A stretch of 64,000 nucleotides of DNA from Circinella umbellata. Taxonomy: Eukaryota > Mucoromycota > Mucoromycetes > Mucorales > Lichtheimiaceae. Of this stretch, positions 1 through 13,000 are shown in pieces. The position numbers were made by a program, and so were the translations under genes. The stretch is from the NCBI GenBank assembly GCA_025093555.1, contig JAIWNF010000108.1, forward strand, positions 1-64,000, read 5' to 3'. The notes beneath the pieces were generated by a model that saw nothing but the letters and a program-made list of their open reading frames with translations, was not told where the DNA came from and ran no database searches. Each line of letters starts with the position of its first letter. Position 1 is the first letter of the stretch.

Positions 1-2479
1 TTGGTATAGTGTTTGGAGGAAGAGGCTCGGAACCTGTAGCATGACGAACTGATACAGAATTGCGGATATATTCACTAATATCAAAGTTTTCTACTGTGTT
101 TAATCGTGTTGCTGCTGCTGTTGTTGAGAGATCATTAGTTAAACCAAGTAGGAAATCTTTCTCGCTGTCGTCAATATGAGGTGTGATAAAGGTATTAATA
201 TAGTCAGAAGCACCAGTCTGTTCAAGAAAACGCTTTGTGAACGTCCTCTCGAATGCACCCTTTCTATTAGTGGCGATACTTCCAAGTATACCATTGTACC
301 GTTCAAAACCAAAGAGCCATGTTGAGTATACTCCTCCGTAATCAAGGATACACTCCTTTATGTGGCAATGAGCGTGCATATTTGGCGTGATGCTTTTTGA
401 TGGATAAATGGTTTCGTATTCTTGACAAAATTCAATGAGGTATGTATGAACGCTGTCGATTTCATCAAATGTAATAGATGGTTTCAGCAAAATACGACAT
501 GCATTTACTAACTTCATCCAGTGCTGAAACTTTATCACGGTTAGACGATCTTGTAAAAGGAAAGGCGAATATATTAATATCCAGCTCTTCCATTCGGCAG
601 CTTTTAATCCTGAAAGACCAGCAGCTATACGATCCGGAGAGATCACATCAAAATCTACTGGCAATACAAGTCCTTCAGCTGATTGCTTCATCATGCGCAA
701 ATCTTCCCTCGTCAAATCACCGTCATCAATCCAATCATTGAACATCCTCTTTGGAGTACCAAGAAGCAGATTATGCATGACATCAATAATTGTAAATCGA
801 ACTGCATCAAAGTATGGAAGTCGATGTAACTCGGACCACCTTGTTCCATAATTACGCTCTATTTCAGTTCGATCTTTGTTCGTTGTTGCTGTCATCCATT
901 CTGCTGCATGTGTAGCAACATCATTTGTGTTTTTCCACCGATAATTCTCTACATCATAGCCACCAGAAAAGTTTACCCTCTTGGTATCATCGTCGACAAC
1001 AAATGTACGATCACACTTATAACAACCTCGACGGCTTACAGGCGATGTAAATCCGCACGTCTTTCTAGCTGCAGGCATATCACAGGCGACCATTATTAAT
1101 GCAGCTCTGACTAAGATAGGTGATCCAGTTACAGGGTTTGTTACTTGAATACCTTCGTTATATAGGAACATAAGCTCGTCAACAAGAGGTGCAAGATAGT
1201 TATTTAACTCGGTGGTATGTGATGCAGATGGACCAGGCATCACACCAGTAAGGATAACATTTTCCTTTTTAAAACGATCAGATCGAGGTAAATTATTAAT
1301 GGTGAGATATATAGCGCCACAAGAGTAGTTTGCGTTATGGAACGGTTCAAACCAATCAATATTCAAGGTAAGAAGGGCAAGGTGTTCATTTGATGAGACT
1401 GTCTCCAGTTTTGTAAAATCATTCCAAACATTACCATCATATATATCGAATAACATATCGGATGGAACATCGCGATTCTTCCATCTTTCGGCGAGATGGA
1501 TATAACCAGGTCGGTTGACGATGCGATCGAGACTTGCTTTCAATGAATTATAAACAAACTCTCGAGGAATGGAAACAGAAAAGTCTGTATTGCAACAGTT
1601 ACGTTTGGATTCAAGTGGATGATATGGGAATTGTTGAGCGGTGCAATATGGAGGAATGGGTGATCGGCGGTTAAAAAGTGCATGGCATTTTGGACAAACG
1701 GCGTAATATGTGAGATTGTTGGTAAGTGAGTCGAAGTTAAGGTGTTTTTTGATGGTGTCAGGTGTGGTGGGGAAGCGATATGTGCGGTCAAAAGCAACCA
1801 ACAGCATGTTGAAGAAACGGATTAAGATAGAGGTTGCTTTATCGGTGATGCGGAAATAGACACGAAAAAGAATAAGAAAAACTGCCATGAATAAAAAAGG
1901 TTGCTCAATGCTTGGAGCTTTGATATATGTCAATTACTATTTTTTTGTTTGTAAATTATATTTTGTAAATGTTATGAATAATATTTTTACCAGCAACAGT
2001 TTCTTCATCTACGTCCATGTTAGTAATGCCACCATTGTGATAATTGTGGTTGACATTACTGTTTTCGAACTCGACTTCAACAGCTGGCAACATATTCTCA
2101 GCTGATATTATCTCGTCTTCGTCTGTATATAATAGAAGGGTGGTCAGTGCATATTCTGTTTTTATAAAGTTTTCACCACTCACTTTCAAGTTCCATATCT
2201 GCTACAGCTGTCGCCGCTGTTTGCGCTGGCGGTATATCTTCCTCGATCGGCTCTCTCACCAATGCCAATAGCTATTTTATAAACATAGATGTAATGAGTA
2301 ATGAGCAATCTTAATATAATAATTTTGCATATACTTACCCTTTTTCGTTCTTCATTCATATGATTATGAACTGTGCGTACTCTTTGAAAAGCTGCAAATC
2401 CTTTCAAATTTCTGCAATTAGAACAAGGGCAGATCTTGGTGCATTTAGGAGCTTTGTGTTTTGGAGAAGTAGGCCTCAT
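1..2479 (-). CDS. Tnp2/DUF4218-type transposase gene (3' end beyond window)
   Basis: The minus-strand frame is open from about 1,920 down to base 1, so the C-terminus lies outside the window. It shows the hallmarks of fungal Tnp2-type (CACTA/Plavaka-like) transposases: YFRITDKATS near its start, a CPKC zinc-binding pair, LNIDWFEPFHN and GAIYLTINNLPRSDRFK in the RNase H-like core, a second CYKC pair, then DVMHNLLLGTPKRM. A DUF4218-like tail follows with CHIKECILDYGGVYSTWLFG and ERYNGILG. A first exon starts at ATG 2479 and carries a Cys-rich segment (CTKICPCSNC), with a good donor (GTAAGT) near 2337. At least one more acidic exon lies around 1,960-2,190. The exact junctions between 1,900 and 2,200 are unclear. 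No stop was seen in the visible main exon, so the copy may be intact. Whether it is mobile or domesticated cannot be told. Confidence 0.8.
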
Positions 2480-2599
2480 TTCAGCAAATATTTGAACTTC
2501 GCGTTTGACAATTAGAATACTAAAAACGATTGATATATTGAAGTTCTCTGTGATACTTTCTAATATTATTTTATTACATCGTTTGTAACACATAGTTGA

Positions 2600-3371
2600 T
2601 AGTATAGCTTATTTTCACAATTTATTATAATTCTGTTGCACATATATGAACGACAGTTATCTCGTATACATAGGTATAGTTAAAAAGTACTTCATCGTCA
2701 TAGCTATAGTCAAACTACTATATATTCCATCTCATTATTACTTATAATAAATTTTATAGGCCACTTTTATTTCAACAAGCAGTAAAGAGCTCGTAACACA
2801 AACTCTCCTTTTGGTCAATTAAAAACAACACACACGGTTTTTTGAAAAATAATATTCTTTTATTTTTCTATTCCTTAATATCTTTTATTATACTTTTCCA
2901 TTACTATAAATCACTGTGTTTCATTATTTGCACGAACACTCCCTTGAGTACCTAATTAAATGCAGTTGTATTGATTGGAAGATTAAAACTCTGATTCCCG
3001 TTCTCGTTCTCATTTCCTTTCCTCTCCTCTTCACCCACTCTCTTGCTCTCCCTCCCTTCTATTATTGTTAAACAATTAGAAGAAAATGGCGATGATGATG
3101 GCGTGTGGAGTGTTAGTGATGTTGTGCCAGAACAGATTTAAAGAGAGTTTCCAAAACGCGAATCCTTTATTTCTTTCACTATTCGTATAAAAATATCAAT
3201 AAAATTATTTTCCACTCTTCATATAAAAAAGTAATATTGTATTATTCTCTTGAGTATATCGACTAAACATTATTTGTACTTCACTTCGATTTACTACTTG
3301 TACATTTCGTAAATTTAAACAAGAAAAAGTAATCTGCTAAAAAAGTATTAGTTTAATTTAGTCTTCCTATA

Positions 3372-3415
<44 letters not shown>

Positions 3416-4154
3416 CTCCTTTTATCGTTTAGAGCTTAGATATCATTATTTTCAATGTAAAAAATATCACAGCTTCTATGCGTTTTGCCAAGGCGACCTA
3501 ATAGTTCACTATCAGGTTATTGATATCCTGTTGATACCCTTGTAATATATGAGATATCAAAAATTTATTGATACCCTATTGATATCCTATTGATATCTGA
3601 GATATAAATAACGATATCAGCCTGTTGAGAGCCTTTTGATACACCACTTTTTTTGCAGTGTGCATAACGTTTATCGTCCTAATTCGTGTGTTTTTATTGG
3701 TGAGTGAGAACGATGGTATCATGCGTAATATATTTGCACAAAGTGGTAATACTTCATAGTGTTAAACGATAGAGCAGAACAAGAGGATTAATCATAATAG
3801 AATGCTACACTATTAAAGTTTAATAGTGTATTTTATTTATCTATGAAATTCCTACTTTTACTGTTCTTTTAGTTTGAATGTGGTGATCAAGAAAGAAATT
3901 ATGGTATAAGAAGTATGTGTGCTAATTCTAGTAAGTAAAGACCTTTGCTTCTTCCAAAAAAAAAGGGATCATGTTGTATTAGCACAGGGTTAAAAGCAAT
4001 CCATTTATTTTCATTGTAACCTTATTTCACCAAGTAATCCCACATATTTTTTTTTTCAGGTGAGGGGAGAATTAAAAATTCAATTTACTAAAAGAGCTTC
4101 TATCAACGCAGCGACACAGCATCTCTCTTCCCCTACCACAAAATAATAATAATA
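2600..4154. other. Intergenic stretch with A39 tract and TTGATATC-type repeats
   Basis: No supported coding region was seen. It contains a pyrimidine-rich patch at 3,000-3,060, a 39-base adenine run at 3375-3413, and a cluster of imperfect 11-bp repeats of the type TTGATATCCTA/TTGATACCCTA at about 3,515-3,640. The T-rich CAG at about 4,050-4,059 could be the 3' splice site of an intron in the 5' leader of the LSM3 gene. Confidence 0.5.
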
Positions 4155-4826
4155 ATGGCAGACGCTGCCGATATTGGTGCTGTTGAAGAACCACTTGATT
4201 TAGTCAGACTTTCTCTCGATGAAAGAATTTATGTAAAATTACGTGGTGATAGAGAACTACGTGGAATTTTACATGTAAGTTAAGATCAAAATCATTTAAT
4301 CAGTCTATTAATCAATCAATCAAGTGACGCGACTTGGAAGTTTTTTTATTACCATTTTGACATTAATTGTATATCCATTCTTCTAATATTCTATGCAATA
4401 TAGGCGTACGATGGACATTTAAATATGGTTTTGGGCGATGTTGAAGAAACTATTACTCTTGTTGACGTCAATGAAGAAACTTACGAAGAGATCATTCGGG
4501 TATAAAAAATAGCAATACCAAAAAAAGACGTTTAGACCAGTTATATACAAATATTTATTGGAAGAATAAAAACTAATTAGTGGAAAAACATTCTTTACTG
4601 TCATTCTATTCGTACATGTATAATTCTGTTTGTATATATTATATAGACTGTAAAACGCAATTTCGAAATGTTATTTGTACGTGGCGATGGTGTTATTTTA
4701 GTAAGTAAAAAGCGAAAGAAAAACGAGAATAAATCACAAGAGAGAGAGAAATAAAATCGAGTAAATATCTCAATACAAATATATGTATTATGTATTATAT
4801 AGGTTTCACCACCATCAAGGGCATAA
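4155..4826 (+). CDS. LSM3: U6 snRNA-associated Sm-like protein LSm3
   Basis: LSm3 is one subunit of the heptameric LSm rings: LSm2-8 binds the U6 snRNA 3' end in the nucleus and LSm1-7 promotes mRNA decay in the cytoplasm. Four exons join in frame: 4155-4274, 4404-4499, 4647-4700 and 4803-4826. They give 97 residues, the usual length of the family. The Sm1 motif is visible ([20 protein letters not shown] followed by [19 protein letters not shown]) and the Sm2 motif ends in [14 protein letters not shown], which is diagnostic of LSm3. Introns have GTAAGT/GTATAA donors and TAG acceptors. The last intron ends just before a seven-codon final exon. The start is the first ATG after a run of AAT triplets. 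A (TA)n run lies directly downstream (about 4,850-4,882). Confidence 0.96.
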
Positions 4827-4844
4827 AAATAAACAAATTATACA

Positions 4845-4887
<43 letters not shown>

Positions 4888-5160
4888 CGATAAGAAGAAA
4901 GAAAGATACCATACTATCTGTTTGCTGCCTATCTATCTATATATGTGTGGTTGTGTAGTGTTTGTGTTTATATGGATAAATTTGCTGTGTTTGTTTTATG
5001 AATTCAATCAATATAAATAATATGTAAAATGAGAGATAGTGAGAAAGAGAGAGAGATAGAAAAGGGAAAAGAAAGAAAGATATCCTTGTATATATATGTG
5101 TATATATATTATTATAATAGTATATAGTATATAGTATATTATATTATATTGTATTATATT
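4845..5160. repeat. (TA)n microsatellite and AT-rich spacer
   Basis: A TA-dinucleotide run at about 4,849-4,882 is followed by AG-rich and TATATAGTA-type simple sequence to about 5,160. It separates the LSM3 3' end from the convergent zinc-finger gene. Confidence 0.7.
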
Positions 5161-5195
5161 TTTTGTTGTGCGTTTTGATTTTATATGATTTTATT

Positions 5196-6838
5196 TTACT
5201 GCCATGCTTCTCTTGGATGATGAGGATGATGGTGAGCATGGTGTTGTGGATGAGGATGTTGCGGAAGTGGATGAGAATGTTGATGTGGATGTGGTTGAGG
5301 ATGGTGATGTGGATGCGGTTGAGGATGGTGTTGTTGTATAGGAGGAGGTCGCATATCAGTAGATGGTATTGAATGTACGTGAGATTGATGATATCGTAAT
5401 CCATTCTGTGTTCGGTACGCCTTTTTACAACCAGCAGCATGACATTTGAATGATTTAGCTAATCTTTCATCTATAACTGTTGCTGGTCCTCCTCCTCCAC
5501 TAGTTGGTACTCCTCCTTCACCATTTGCAGATGCTGCTGCTGCATTGGCTGCTGCTGTAAGTGCTGGATGACCTGATGTACCTTTTGCTTCTCTCAAATG
5601 GTATTGTAATCCATTAATATTCTTGTATCGCTTTGTACAATTAGGCATTGCACAACGGTAAGGTTTTTCTACACCTTCCAATGTTGGATGTACTGTCTTC
5701 ATATGATAGAACAATCCACTTGACGCCGGAAAACTTGCAAAGCATCCAGGTACATCACATCCATAGGGTGATAATTCTCCAACTACCAAATCAGTCGCTG
5801 TTTGCGCTACAACTGCTCGCTGCTGCTGTTGATGGTGATGTTGAGAATGATGTTGTTGATGATGCTGCGAGTGTGTTGCTGATGGACCATTTTCTCGTAA
5901 ATTAGATGTTTGTTCACTAAAAGTAATAATCGATACTTTATTAAATCTAATTGTTTTGTCTCCACTCTCATACAAGAACGCTTTTTTTTCTCCTTTTCTC
6001 TTCTATTTACTAACCGAACATCATAAGGCATGGCGCGTAGATCTGGACGAGAACCATCGGGCTTATTGTTCATCATGGGACGATTTAATGGTGGTAATGT
6101 AGTAGGTAGGTCTTGTACCGCAACAGCTGGACTATGAACTATACTACTGATTGTTGTTGAAGGGTTATTATTATATGGATCCGCATAAGCTGCTGCTGCT
6201 GCTGCCGTCCCTATCTGTATAATTAGACAATATCAACCAGCGCATTGTCATTTAGTAAATTCATTTTTTTTCATACTCCACCATTATCACACAAAAAACC
6301 TCTCCTCCTCTCACTATACAACCAAACATACACACACGGACATATTTATATAATTGATAATAAAACCTACCGAATTAAATCCATCATTACTGTAAGTCGA
6401 CATCATCCTTGCCTGTTTATCTTCTTCCTCGGATATCCGGTTATTATTACTCCTTTCTGATGATTGTTTTTGTCTGTGATCACCTTTTACAGGAAGTTGT
6501 ACTTGTTGCTGCTGCTGTGCTTGCTGCTGTGTCATATACCCATAAGCTGCTGGCAGCGGTACTGAACCTGATGCAGCACTTTGAGATTGTTGTACAGGGG
6601 AAAATGAAACATAGTGACGATCATTGTGTTCACCACCACGATGGTAAGGTGATGGCGCTTGTGGTTGACCTTGTGCAGGTGGGTGTTGCTGCTGTTGTTG
6701 CTGTTGTTGTTGCTGATAAGTCACTTGAGCTGACTGCTGTTGCTGTGTAGATGGATAATGAGGTTGGTTATTATGATACGATGGTGGCGATTGTTGTTGA
6801 TTATGCGGTAATTGACCGTAGCCGTAAAGATGATTATA
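5196..6838 (-). CDS. Sfp1/JAZF1-like C2H2 zinc-finger regulator
   Basis: Three exons join in frame (6838-6371, 6214-6015, 5916-5196) to give about 462 residues. The N-terminal half is Gln-rich with short Ala and Asn runs. The C-terminal half holds three C2H2 fingers: CDVPGC...H-x4-H, CAMPNC...HLREAKGTSGH and CHAAGC...HQSHVH, each with C-x4-C-x12-H. The fingers with KRYKNINGLQYH and KAYRTQNGLRYH match the paired fingers of yeast Sfp1 (a regulator of ribosome biogenesis and cell size) and animal JAZF1. The protein ends in a His/Pro-rich tail. It is probably a nuclear transcription factor; the family link is from motifs and the target genes are unknown. The initiating exon is not certain: the first exon given starts at a TAG acceptor, and an ATG followed directly by GTATGC at 7149-7147 could be a start-codon-only exon. 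A CA repeat lies in the intervening sequence. Confidence 0.85.
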
Positions 6839-6868
6839 CTATTTTATGGTTGTATAGTTTAAAAAAGC

Positions 6869-6904
6869 AAACACGCACACACACACACACACACACATAC
6901 ACAC
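6869..6904. repeat. (CA)n microsatellite
   Basis: This is a run of CA dinucleotides just upstream (minus-strand sense) of the first recognised exon of the Sfp1-like gene, within its presumed first intron or leader. Confidence 0.8.
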
Positions 6905-7220
6905 GTATATATGTATACATATGTAGAATCCAAATGAGAGAAAAATAAACAATCCGCATCGTTATTTAGGTTAACAATAAGATAAAAAAAAAACCAGTAT
7001 AGTTAGTTATATGAAATATTTGAAAAGTCTATGCATGTCTTTTTTCAATGAGGTTATTTTTTGTTTTGTTTTGTATTATAAAAAGTAAAGTAAAACAAAA
7101 ATGCTTAGAATCAAAAGATATAAAAATAGAACAGATTGATGCATACCATGACTCGATGTTTTTTTTTATCTGTTGTAGAAGCACCACGTTCCTTTTTTTT
7201 TTCTGGATAAGTTCGTGGAG

Positions 7221-7223
<3 letters not shown>

Positions 7224-7255
<32 letters not shown>
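7224..7255. repeat. A32 homopolymer
   Basis: An uninterrupted 32-base adenine run lies in the presumed 5' region of the minus-strand zinc-finger gene, where it would read as a poly(T) tract. Its length may be unreliable in the assembly. Confidence 0.85.
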
Positions 7256-7257
<2 letters not shown>

Positions 7258-7259
7258 AA

Positions 7260-9231
7260 TATAAACTTCCGCTTAAGAACTAAAAGAATTTTTTTTCCTT
7301 TCCCCGAATTATTGCGTGTATGTGCAAAACAAACTGCTCATGTTGCTCTATCGATAAGCGCGATCTGCAGGTGTCTCTTATTTTAGTTTTTTTTTTTCAT
7401 TAGTAGTCTCCTTGTTTTCTTTATATGATACCTATAAGTTTATTAGCTATTATTTAAAGAAAGTATTATGAGATTCAATATCAATACTGAATTATATCAT
7501 TCATTGCAACGGGTGTTAATAAATAATTTATGATTGTATTTTAAAAGAACCAATAAATAAATCATCCCAATATTGGGTAATGTCACAATCCAAAACCTCA
7601 CAATAAGCTATAAGACAATTAAAAAAGTACACACTCAACCATGTGGAATACTATCCTTACAAATCAGCTTTATAAACTTTTTTGAAATATTATTTTGATT
7701 TTTTTTAAAGATGCGGTTTGGTTAGATGATAGTAGGTTTTATGTATATCATCAAACCCATGAACAAGAATCTTTGAGAAATAATCAATTTAGTAACGTTA
7801 TCTTATACAAGTTGTGCTGTCAGAAAAAGGAGTATCGGTCATGCTTATGTTACGTTTCTTAACAGCAATTGCTTATACCACTGATGGGAACTGCTTTTGA
7901 CACAACTCCATTTCCATGGCAACATATTTTAGCTTATTGTAGCTCTTTTGATTAACTACATTACTGTCCACCTACATAATTACATTATAATCAACTATTT
8001 TAACTCCTTGCCGCACTATGTTGGACATATGTAAGGACGATTCATAACAAAAACAGTCTGTAAATCTGCTCGCTGGTGCTCAACATGCCATAAAAAAGGT
8101 TGTCTGACCATTGTTATACATATTTATACATTTATCCTAATGTTACACCACTACAATAATAGATAAACAAACGTAATGCATAGCATGAAACACTAGGTAT
8201 ACATATTGTGGTACAACAAAAGCTGTTGCTAATGTTGTCCTTTCAGTAAATTATCAAAAAAAAACTCAACAGCCAAATTGTAATCATATTTATCAAGATC
8301 ACTTTAGTAAGTTACAGTGTCATACAGTAAACCATTCAATCGACATGTATAAGAGAATAATGTAGAATGCATATTCTAATATGAGAAAGAAATTACCATA
8401 ATCAGCACTAATATCAAATATGTTCTCTCTTCATATTTTTTACACTCTCTATCGTATACGTATTTGTACTTGATATATTGATGAAAGAAATGTAAAAATA
8501 GAACAGATAAATATATAATTGTTACTAAGCTTTGAAAAAGAAGTAACATATTGGTATAGAGGAGAAAGAACGTATTTAATGTTTCAACTCTTTCACAAAA
8601 GTCTTTTTTTTTGCAAATCAGCAATGTCATTGCTTGTGATTGGTATATATACACAAAAACACATGAGTTGAAAAATAGTCGGAGAAGGAGTACGACATAA
8701 ATGACGTGTGATATCTAGACGCCCCAACATAATATAATTTGTAATAGCGGTCTTTGACTCGACAGTATCAATGACACGCGTTGTGAGCGATTGAATAAGT
8801 CTTTTATAAAACTTATTAACTTTACATATTGATTAGAAAAATACACAGCACCTAATAGGAGCCAATGTAATTTACACATACACCATTGCTGTTGAATATT
8901 AACTTTATTTAATAAACAAAGTACCCAGCATACACTTTTTTTTATTACCTGACGCACCGTATTTTGACGATTTCATGATTTGTATAAAATAATTAAACCC
9001 ATAATTTACGTATCCATCACGTCAAATATACTTCAATAATGTTAAATACATAAACTATATATTAATAATATTTAAAAATGGTTTTTATGTCATTATTATG
9101 AAAATATCCCCAGCGTCTGTGTGACAGTTTTTGTAAGAATAAAGGTATAAAAATCCGTCTATTTAAGCACGTAATGCAATAGTTCTTTTTCTTTCTATTG
9201 TTTTCACCACATCCTTTTTTTAAAATTAATA
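7260..9231. other. Intergenic region, nothing coding seen
   Basis: AT-rich sequence between the divergent zinc-finger gene and the glyoxalase gene. Short open frames here have no codon or motif support. It should contain the promoters of both genes, but no element could be defined. Confidence 0.6.
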
Positions 9232-10070
9232 ATGTCGTCTGCCGCTACTAACCCTTCGTCGTATGTGTTTAACCATACCATGGTCCGCGTTAAGGACCCA
9301 CAAGCCTCAATCAAATTCTATACCGAAGTTCTCGGAATGAAGTAAGTTAATCTTGTACGCGACGTTATATATATACATGTACTTGCTCTTGCGTGCAGAG
9401 ACCATTGTTCTTGAAAATGGAAGAGAAGAATGTTCCATCATATTGACGAAAATAAAATAATATATAGATTGATTACCAAATCTGAATTTCCTTCGGGCAA
9501 GTTCACTTTGTACTTTTTAGCTTATGTTGATAAAGTTCCCGAGTCTGAAGAAGAAAAGAAGAAGCTTTGTTTCAGTATTCCTGGTGTACTTGAATTGACA
9601 CAGTAAGTTTTGTTTAATATATGCATACATGTGAATATGAATGAAAAATGGGAAGGAGAATAAGAAAGAGATATATAATTTTGTTTTATTTAGCAACTGG
9701 GGTACTGAAGATCAAGCTGATTTCGCTTATGCCAATGGTAACAAGGACGTTGGACGTGGTTTTGGTCACATTGCCGTTCTTGTCGATGATATCAACAAGG
9801 CTTGTGAGCGTTTTGAAGAACTGAACGTTAAGTTTATTAAGCGTCTTACAGATGGCAGTATGAAGCATATTGCTTTTATTGCTGACCCTGATGAGTACTG
9901 GGTTGAGGTAAGCTTTTTTTTTCTTTATAGACATTCACTTTTATAAAAATCAAATATTTACTTTTGCTAACTTTTTCTCATTCACACACTCCTTTTAATT
10001 TTTTTCCTATTTGGTAACAAATATATAGATTATCCAAAACCCCACCACAAGCAACCAAGCCCCCATTTAG
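9232..10070 (+). CDS. GLO1: Lactoylglutathione lyase (glyoxalase I)
   Basis: Glyoxalase I converts the methylglyoxal-glutathione hemithioacetal to S-lactoylglutathione in the cytosol. Four exons join in frame: 9232-9341, 9468-9602, 9694-9907 and 10029-10070. They give 166 residues, the size of a single-domain enzyme. Family hallmarks are [31 protein letters not shown]-type beta-alpha structure, [25 protein letters not shown] and [11 protein letters not shown]. The four expected metal ligands are all present: His in NHTM (Gln in the human enzyme), Glu in LELT, His in GFGHIAV and Glu in YWVE. The start is the ATG following TAATA. The last exon is only 14 codons including the stop. Confidence 0.96.
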
Positions 10071-13000
10071 AGAATATAGTATAAAAAAACTTTTCTTTTA
10101 AAAATAAAAATTTATTATGATAGTTTTGCACAATTAAAGTTTCTATTCTTGCTATTGAAAGTAACCTATTCACAAAATCAATAAAAATATTTTACAATTA
10201 GTAATGAAGTTACCAATAGAAATATAATATTACGGGAATATGAAAAAAGAAAACTTTTTTTTAAAGTAATCAGAGAGGGCAAGTATAAACATTTTCAACG
10301 TGAGAGTCCTTTTTTGTTGCGTATAAGACAGCCACTCAAATAAAAACTTAATCATCATTTGAAATAAAAAAAAAATAAAGAAAAAAAATTAAAAATAAAA
10401 TGAAATGCTTACCGTAAGTGTGAATAACCTGTAAAAGAAGTAAATCAAAGCAACGTTCCTCTCTTTATACCCATCAAAATGAAGAAAATTTTTTCTCTTT
10501 TGTTTGAATTCCGATTGCGGAGGCTGCTAATCTGAGATAAATAAGCTCATCCTACTCAAAAATGGTCACATACCTACAAAGATTTAAAGTCGTTACGACG
10601 TCCTTGTATAGCAAAATCATGTAAAAAATTTGCACTCCTTGTTATAATAGTAACAATAGTATCATTAGTTGTTCAGAAAATGAGCAGAAAAATAAGATTT
10701 ATACAAAAGAGGAAATGGATTAGAACGTATTCAACAGCGTTCAAAAATGAAAAATGGTGCTATAGCTGAAGACATATAAGAGTGAACTCAATTATTAACA
10801 AAACTCTTTAATGGATAAAGTTAGACAAGAGCATCCAGGTTCTACTTTTACTAATACGGGCTGTCTTTTGTAATACTTTGTAATATCTATTTAATTATTC
10901 AGAGAGAAGAAAACAGTACTATCATCATTGAAAATAGATTCATTCTTTCTTCTTCCCCCCCCCCAAAATATACAAAGCTTTATAGATATGAAGTACTTTC
11001 ATGAGGGGAAAACAACTGTCATGTGCATGATCGGGATTACGACCATTGAGAATGAATCAGTCTTAAAATAATTAAAACGAAAAATAACTTCATTGGAAAC
11101 TATAGGTTTATAAGTGTTTAAAGATGGCAAAATTCCCATCCTTGAAAAATTAATTCTCAAGGATGAAGGAAGGATGATCGGATATTTAAATATTTTCAAG
11201 AGTCAATCCTTGAATCTCATCCTTGGATCCTTTAACTGGACCCAGCGAATATTTTTCTAAACCTCAAAAATCATATAACAATGCACATTTAATAAAGCAT
11301 GTTAAGCTATAGCAAAATGAATGAATGAAGATAGAAGCATATGATTTTTTATTCTATTTCCACAAAAAAAACTCCAGCTATTGCTTTTCAAAGGATCCAT
11401 CCTTGAATCTAATCCTTCGATCCTTTAAATTTGCAAGAAAAAAACTCAGTCGCTAATTTAAATCCCAATAACCTGTTCTAGCAGTTGATCCTTGAATTCA
11501 AGGATGGAATAATGCATAGTGAAATACGCAACAATAATATATTTGAGTCTAAAAAAAAGAAGTAGCATAAGTATAACTGTATAAAGAAAATGAGAAAATG
11601 AAAAGAATACGGCTTAAAGTAAATATGTTGACGAATGATAATGTTAGCCAAAGATGTTAGATGGACTCATCATAGAGAACACTAAAAAGTATCAGCAACA
11701 ACAACAACAACAAGGTATTCATTGATGAAATTGATATCAGCACCATTATTCAGGATCTGTTATCAGTAAAATAAGACTTGCATTAACTTTCTGTAGTTAT
11801 TATCATTCCATTGTGTATTGCGTCTAAAATTTATAAATACAGCAAAGTTCTATTTATTTTAGCCCTGAATTACCTTTTGAATGCTCTGGTGCTCTGCTCG
11901 TTCAATCAGTGTTATTGTTAATTCATATTGATTGCATTGGCTCCCAATACAAATTGGTTCCACCAGTAATATCACATAAGAGGTATTAGGGGGTTTTAAA
12001 AAGGCTTGAGACGCAGTTTATACTTTTTGGAAACCCCCTATTGATAACTTACAAGTTGTTTTTTTGAAATAAAATTGAGGTACTAGGCTGAAGCATTCAT
12101 TCAAGGGTACCAGCACCACTTGTTATAACCAACTAACAAAGATACCAGCTTGATTTATACAACTGCCCAGATATTGAGACGGAGAAATTCACATGAAAAA
12201 GAAACGCTCCAACAGTAGTGTACGTAGTGTTGAGTAAGGATATTTTGAGTTCTATATTGAAATGAGGATCAGTGATTATAATACATACCAATAAAATATT
12301 CGTTGCTTTGTCTAATATAAAATAGTAGTACGTACTAATTATTATTATAAAAGACTAACTTTAATACATGTACGTAACATATTAATACACTTTATCTCTT
12401 AATCTTATATTATCTACCACCTCAAATAAAATCTCTTCAAAAACCAAATTTAGAGTGTCATATTTTTTTAAGCTACGTATCAGTATGTTTCTGAACGTCT
12501 CGTTGATAAATCGATCATTCGTATGTAAATATTCACTCATACAATACATAACCATTTGTATTTTTATCTTAGTAGTGTAATTTTAAGTCAAGTCGTTCCT
12601 CTTTATTATTTTATTCTAATAATAATAAGTTCGATCGAGTACATTACTGTTTATACACTCAAAAAAAAGATAGCTTAATACTATAATTAATTGAATTCCT
12701 ACTTATTTGTTTCGATTTTTCTATGTAATACATATAGTAGTAACTTGATGTATCATTTATTTATTTTAATCAGATTTTGGGTTTCTTTTAAATCAGTGCG
12801 AGCACTATATTATTGAATATGAAGCCAAGGGAAAAAAATCAATAAAAAGATCGTACAAGATCTTCTCGAGATTATAAACAGTGCATAAGTCAAAATCGAC
12901 TTCTTTTTATTATTATCTCATGTTTTACCTCATAATAAAAAGGTATTTATATGGTTGTGGATCAGACATAATCTTTGTTACCTTTTGTCATTCTTTCTCT

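Noticed and set aside
139..2271. Short plus- and minus-strand frames across the left edge
   Set aside because: They are out-of-frame shadows of the Tnp2-type transposase, whose true frame has no stop because it runs off the window.
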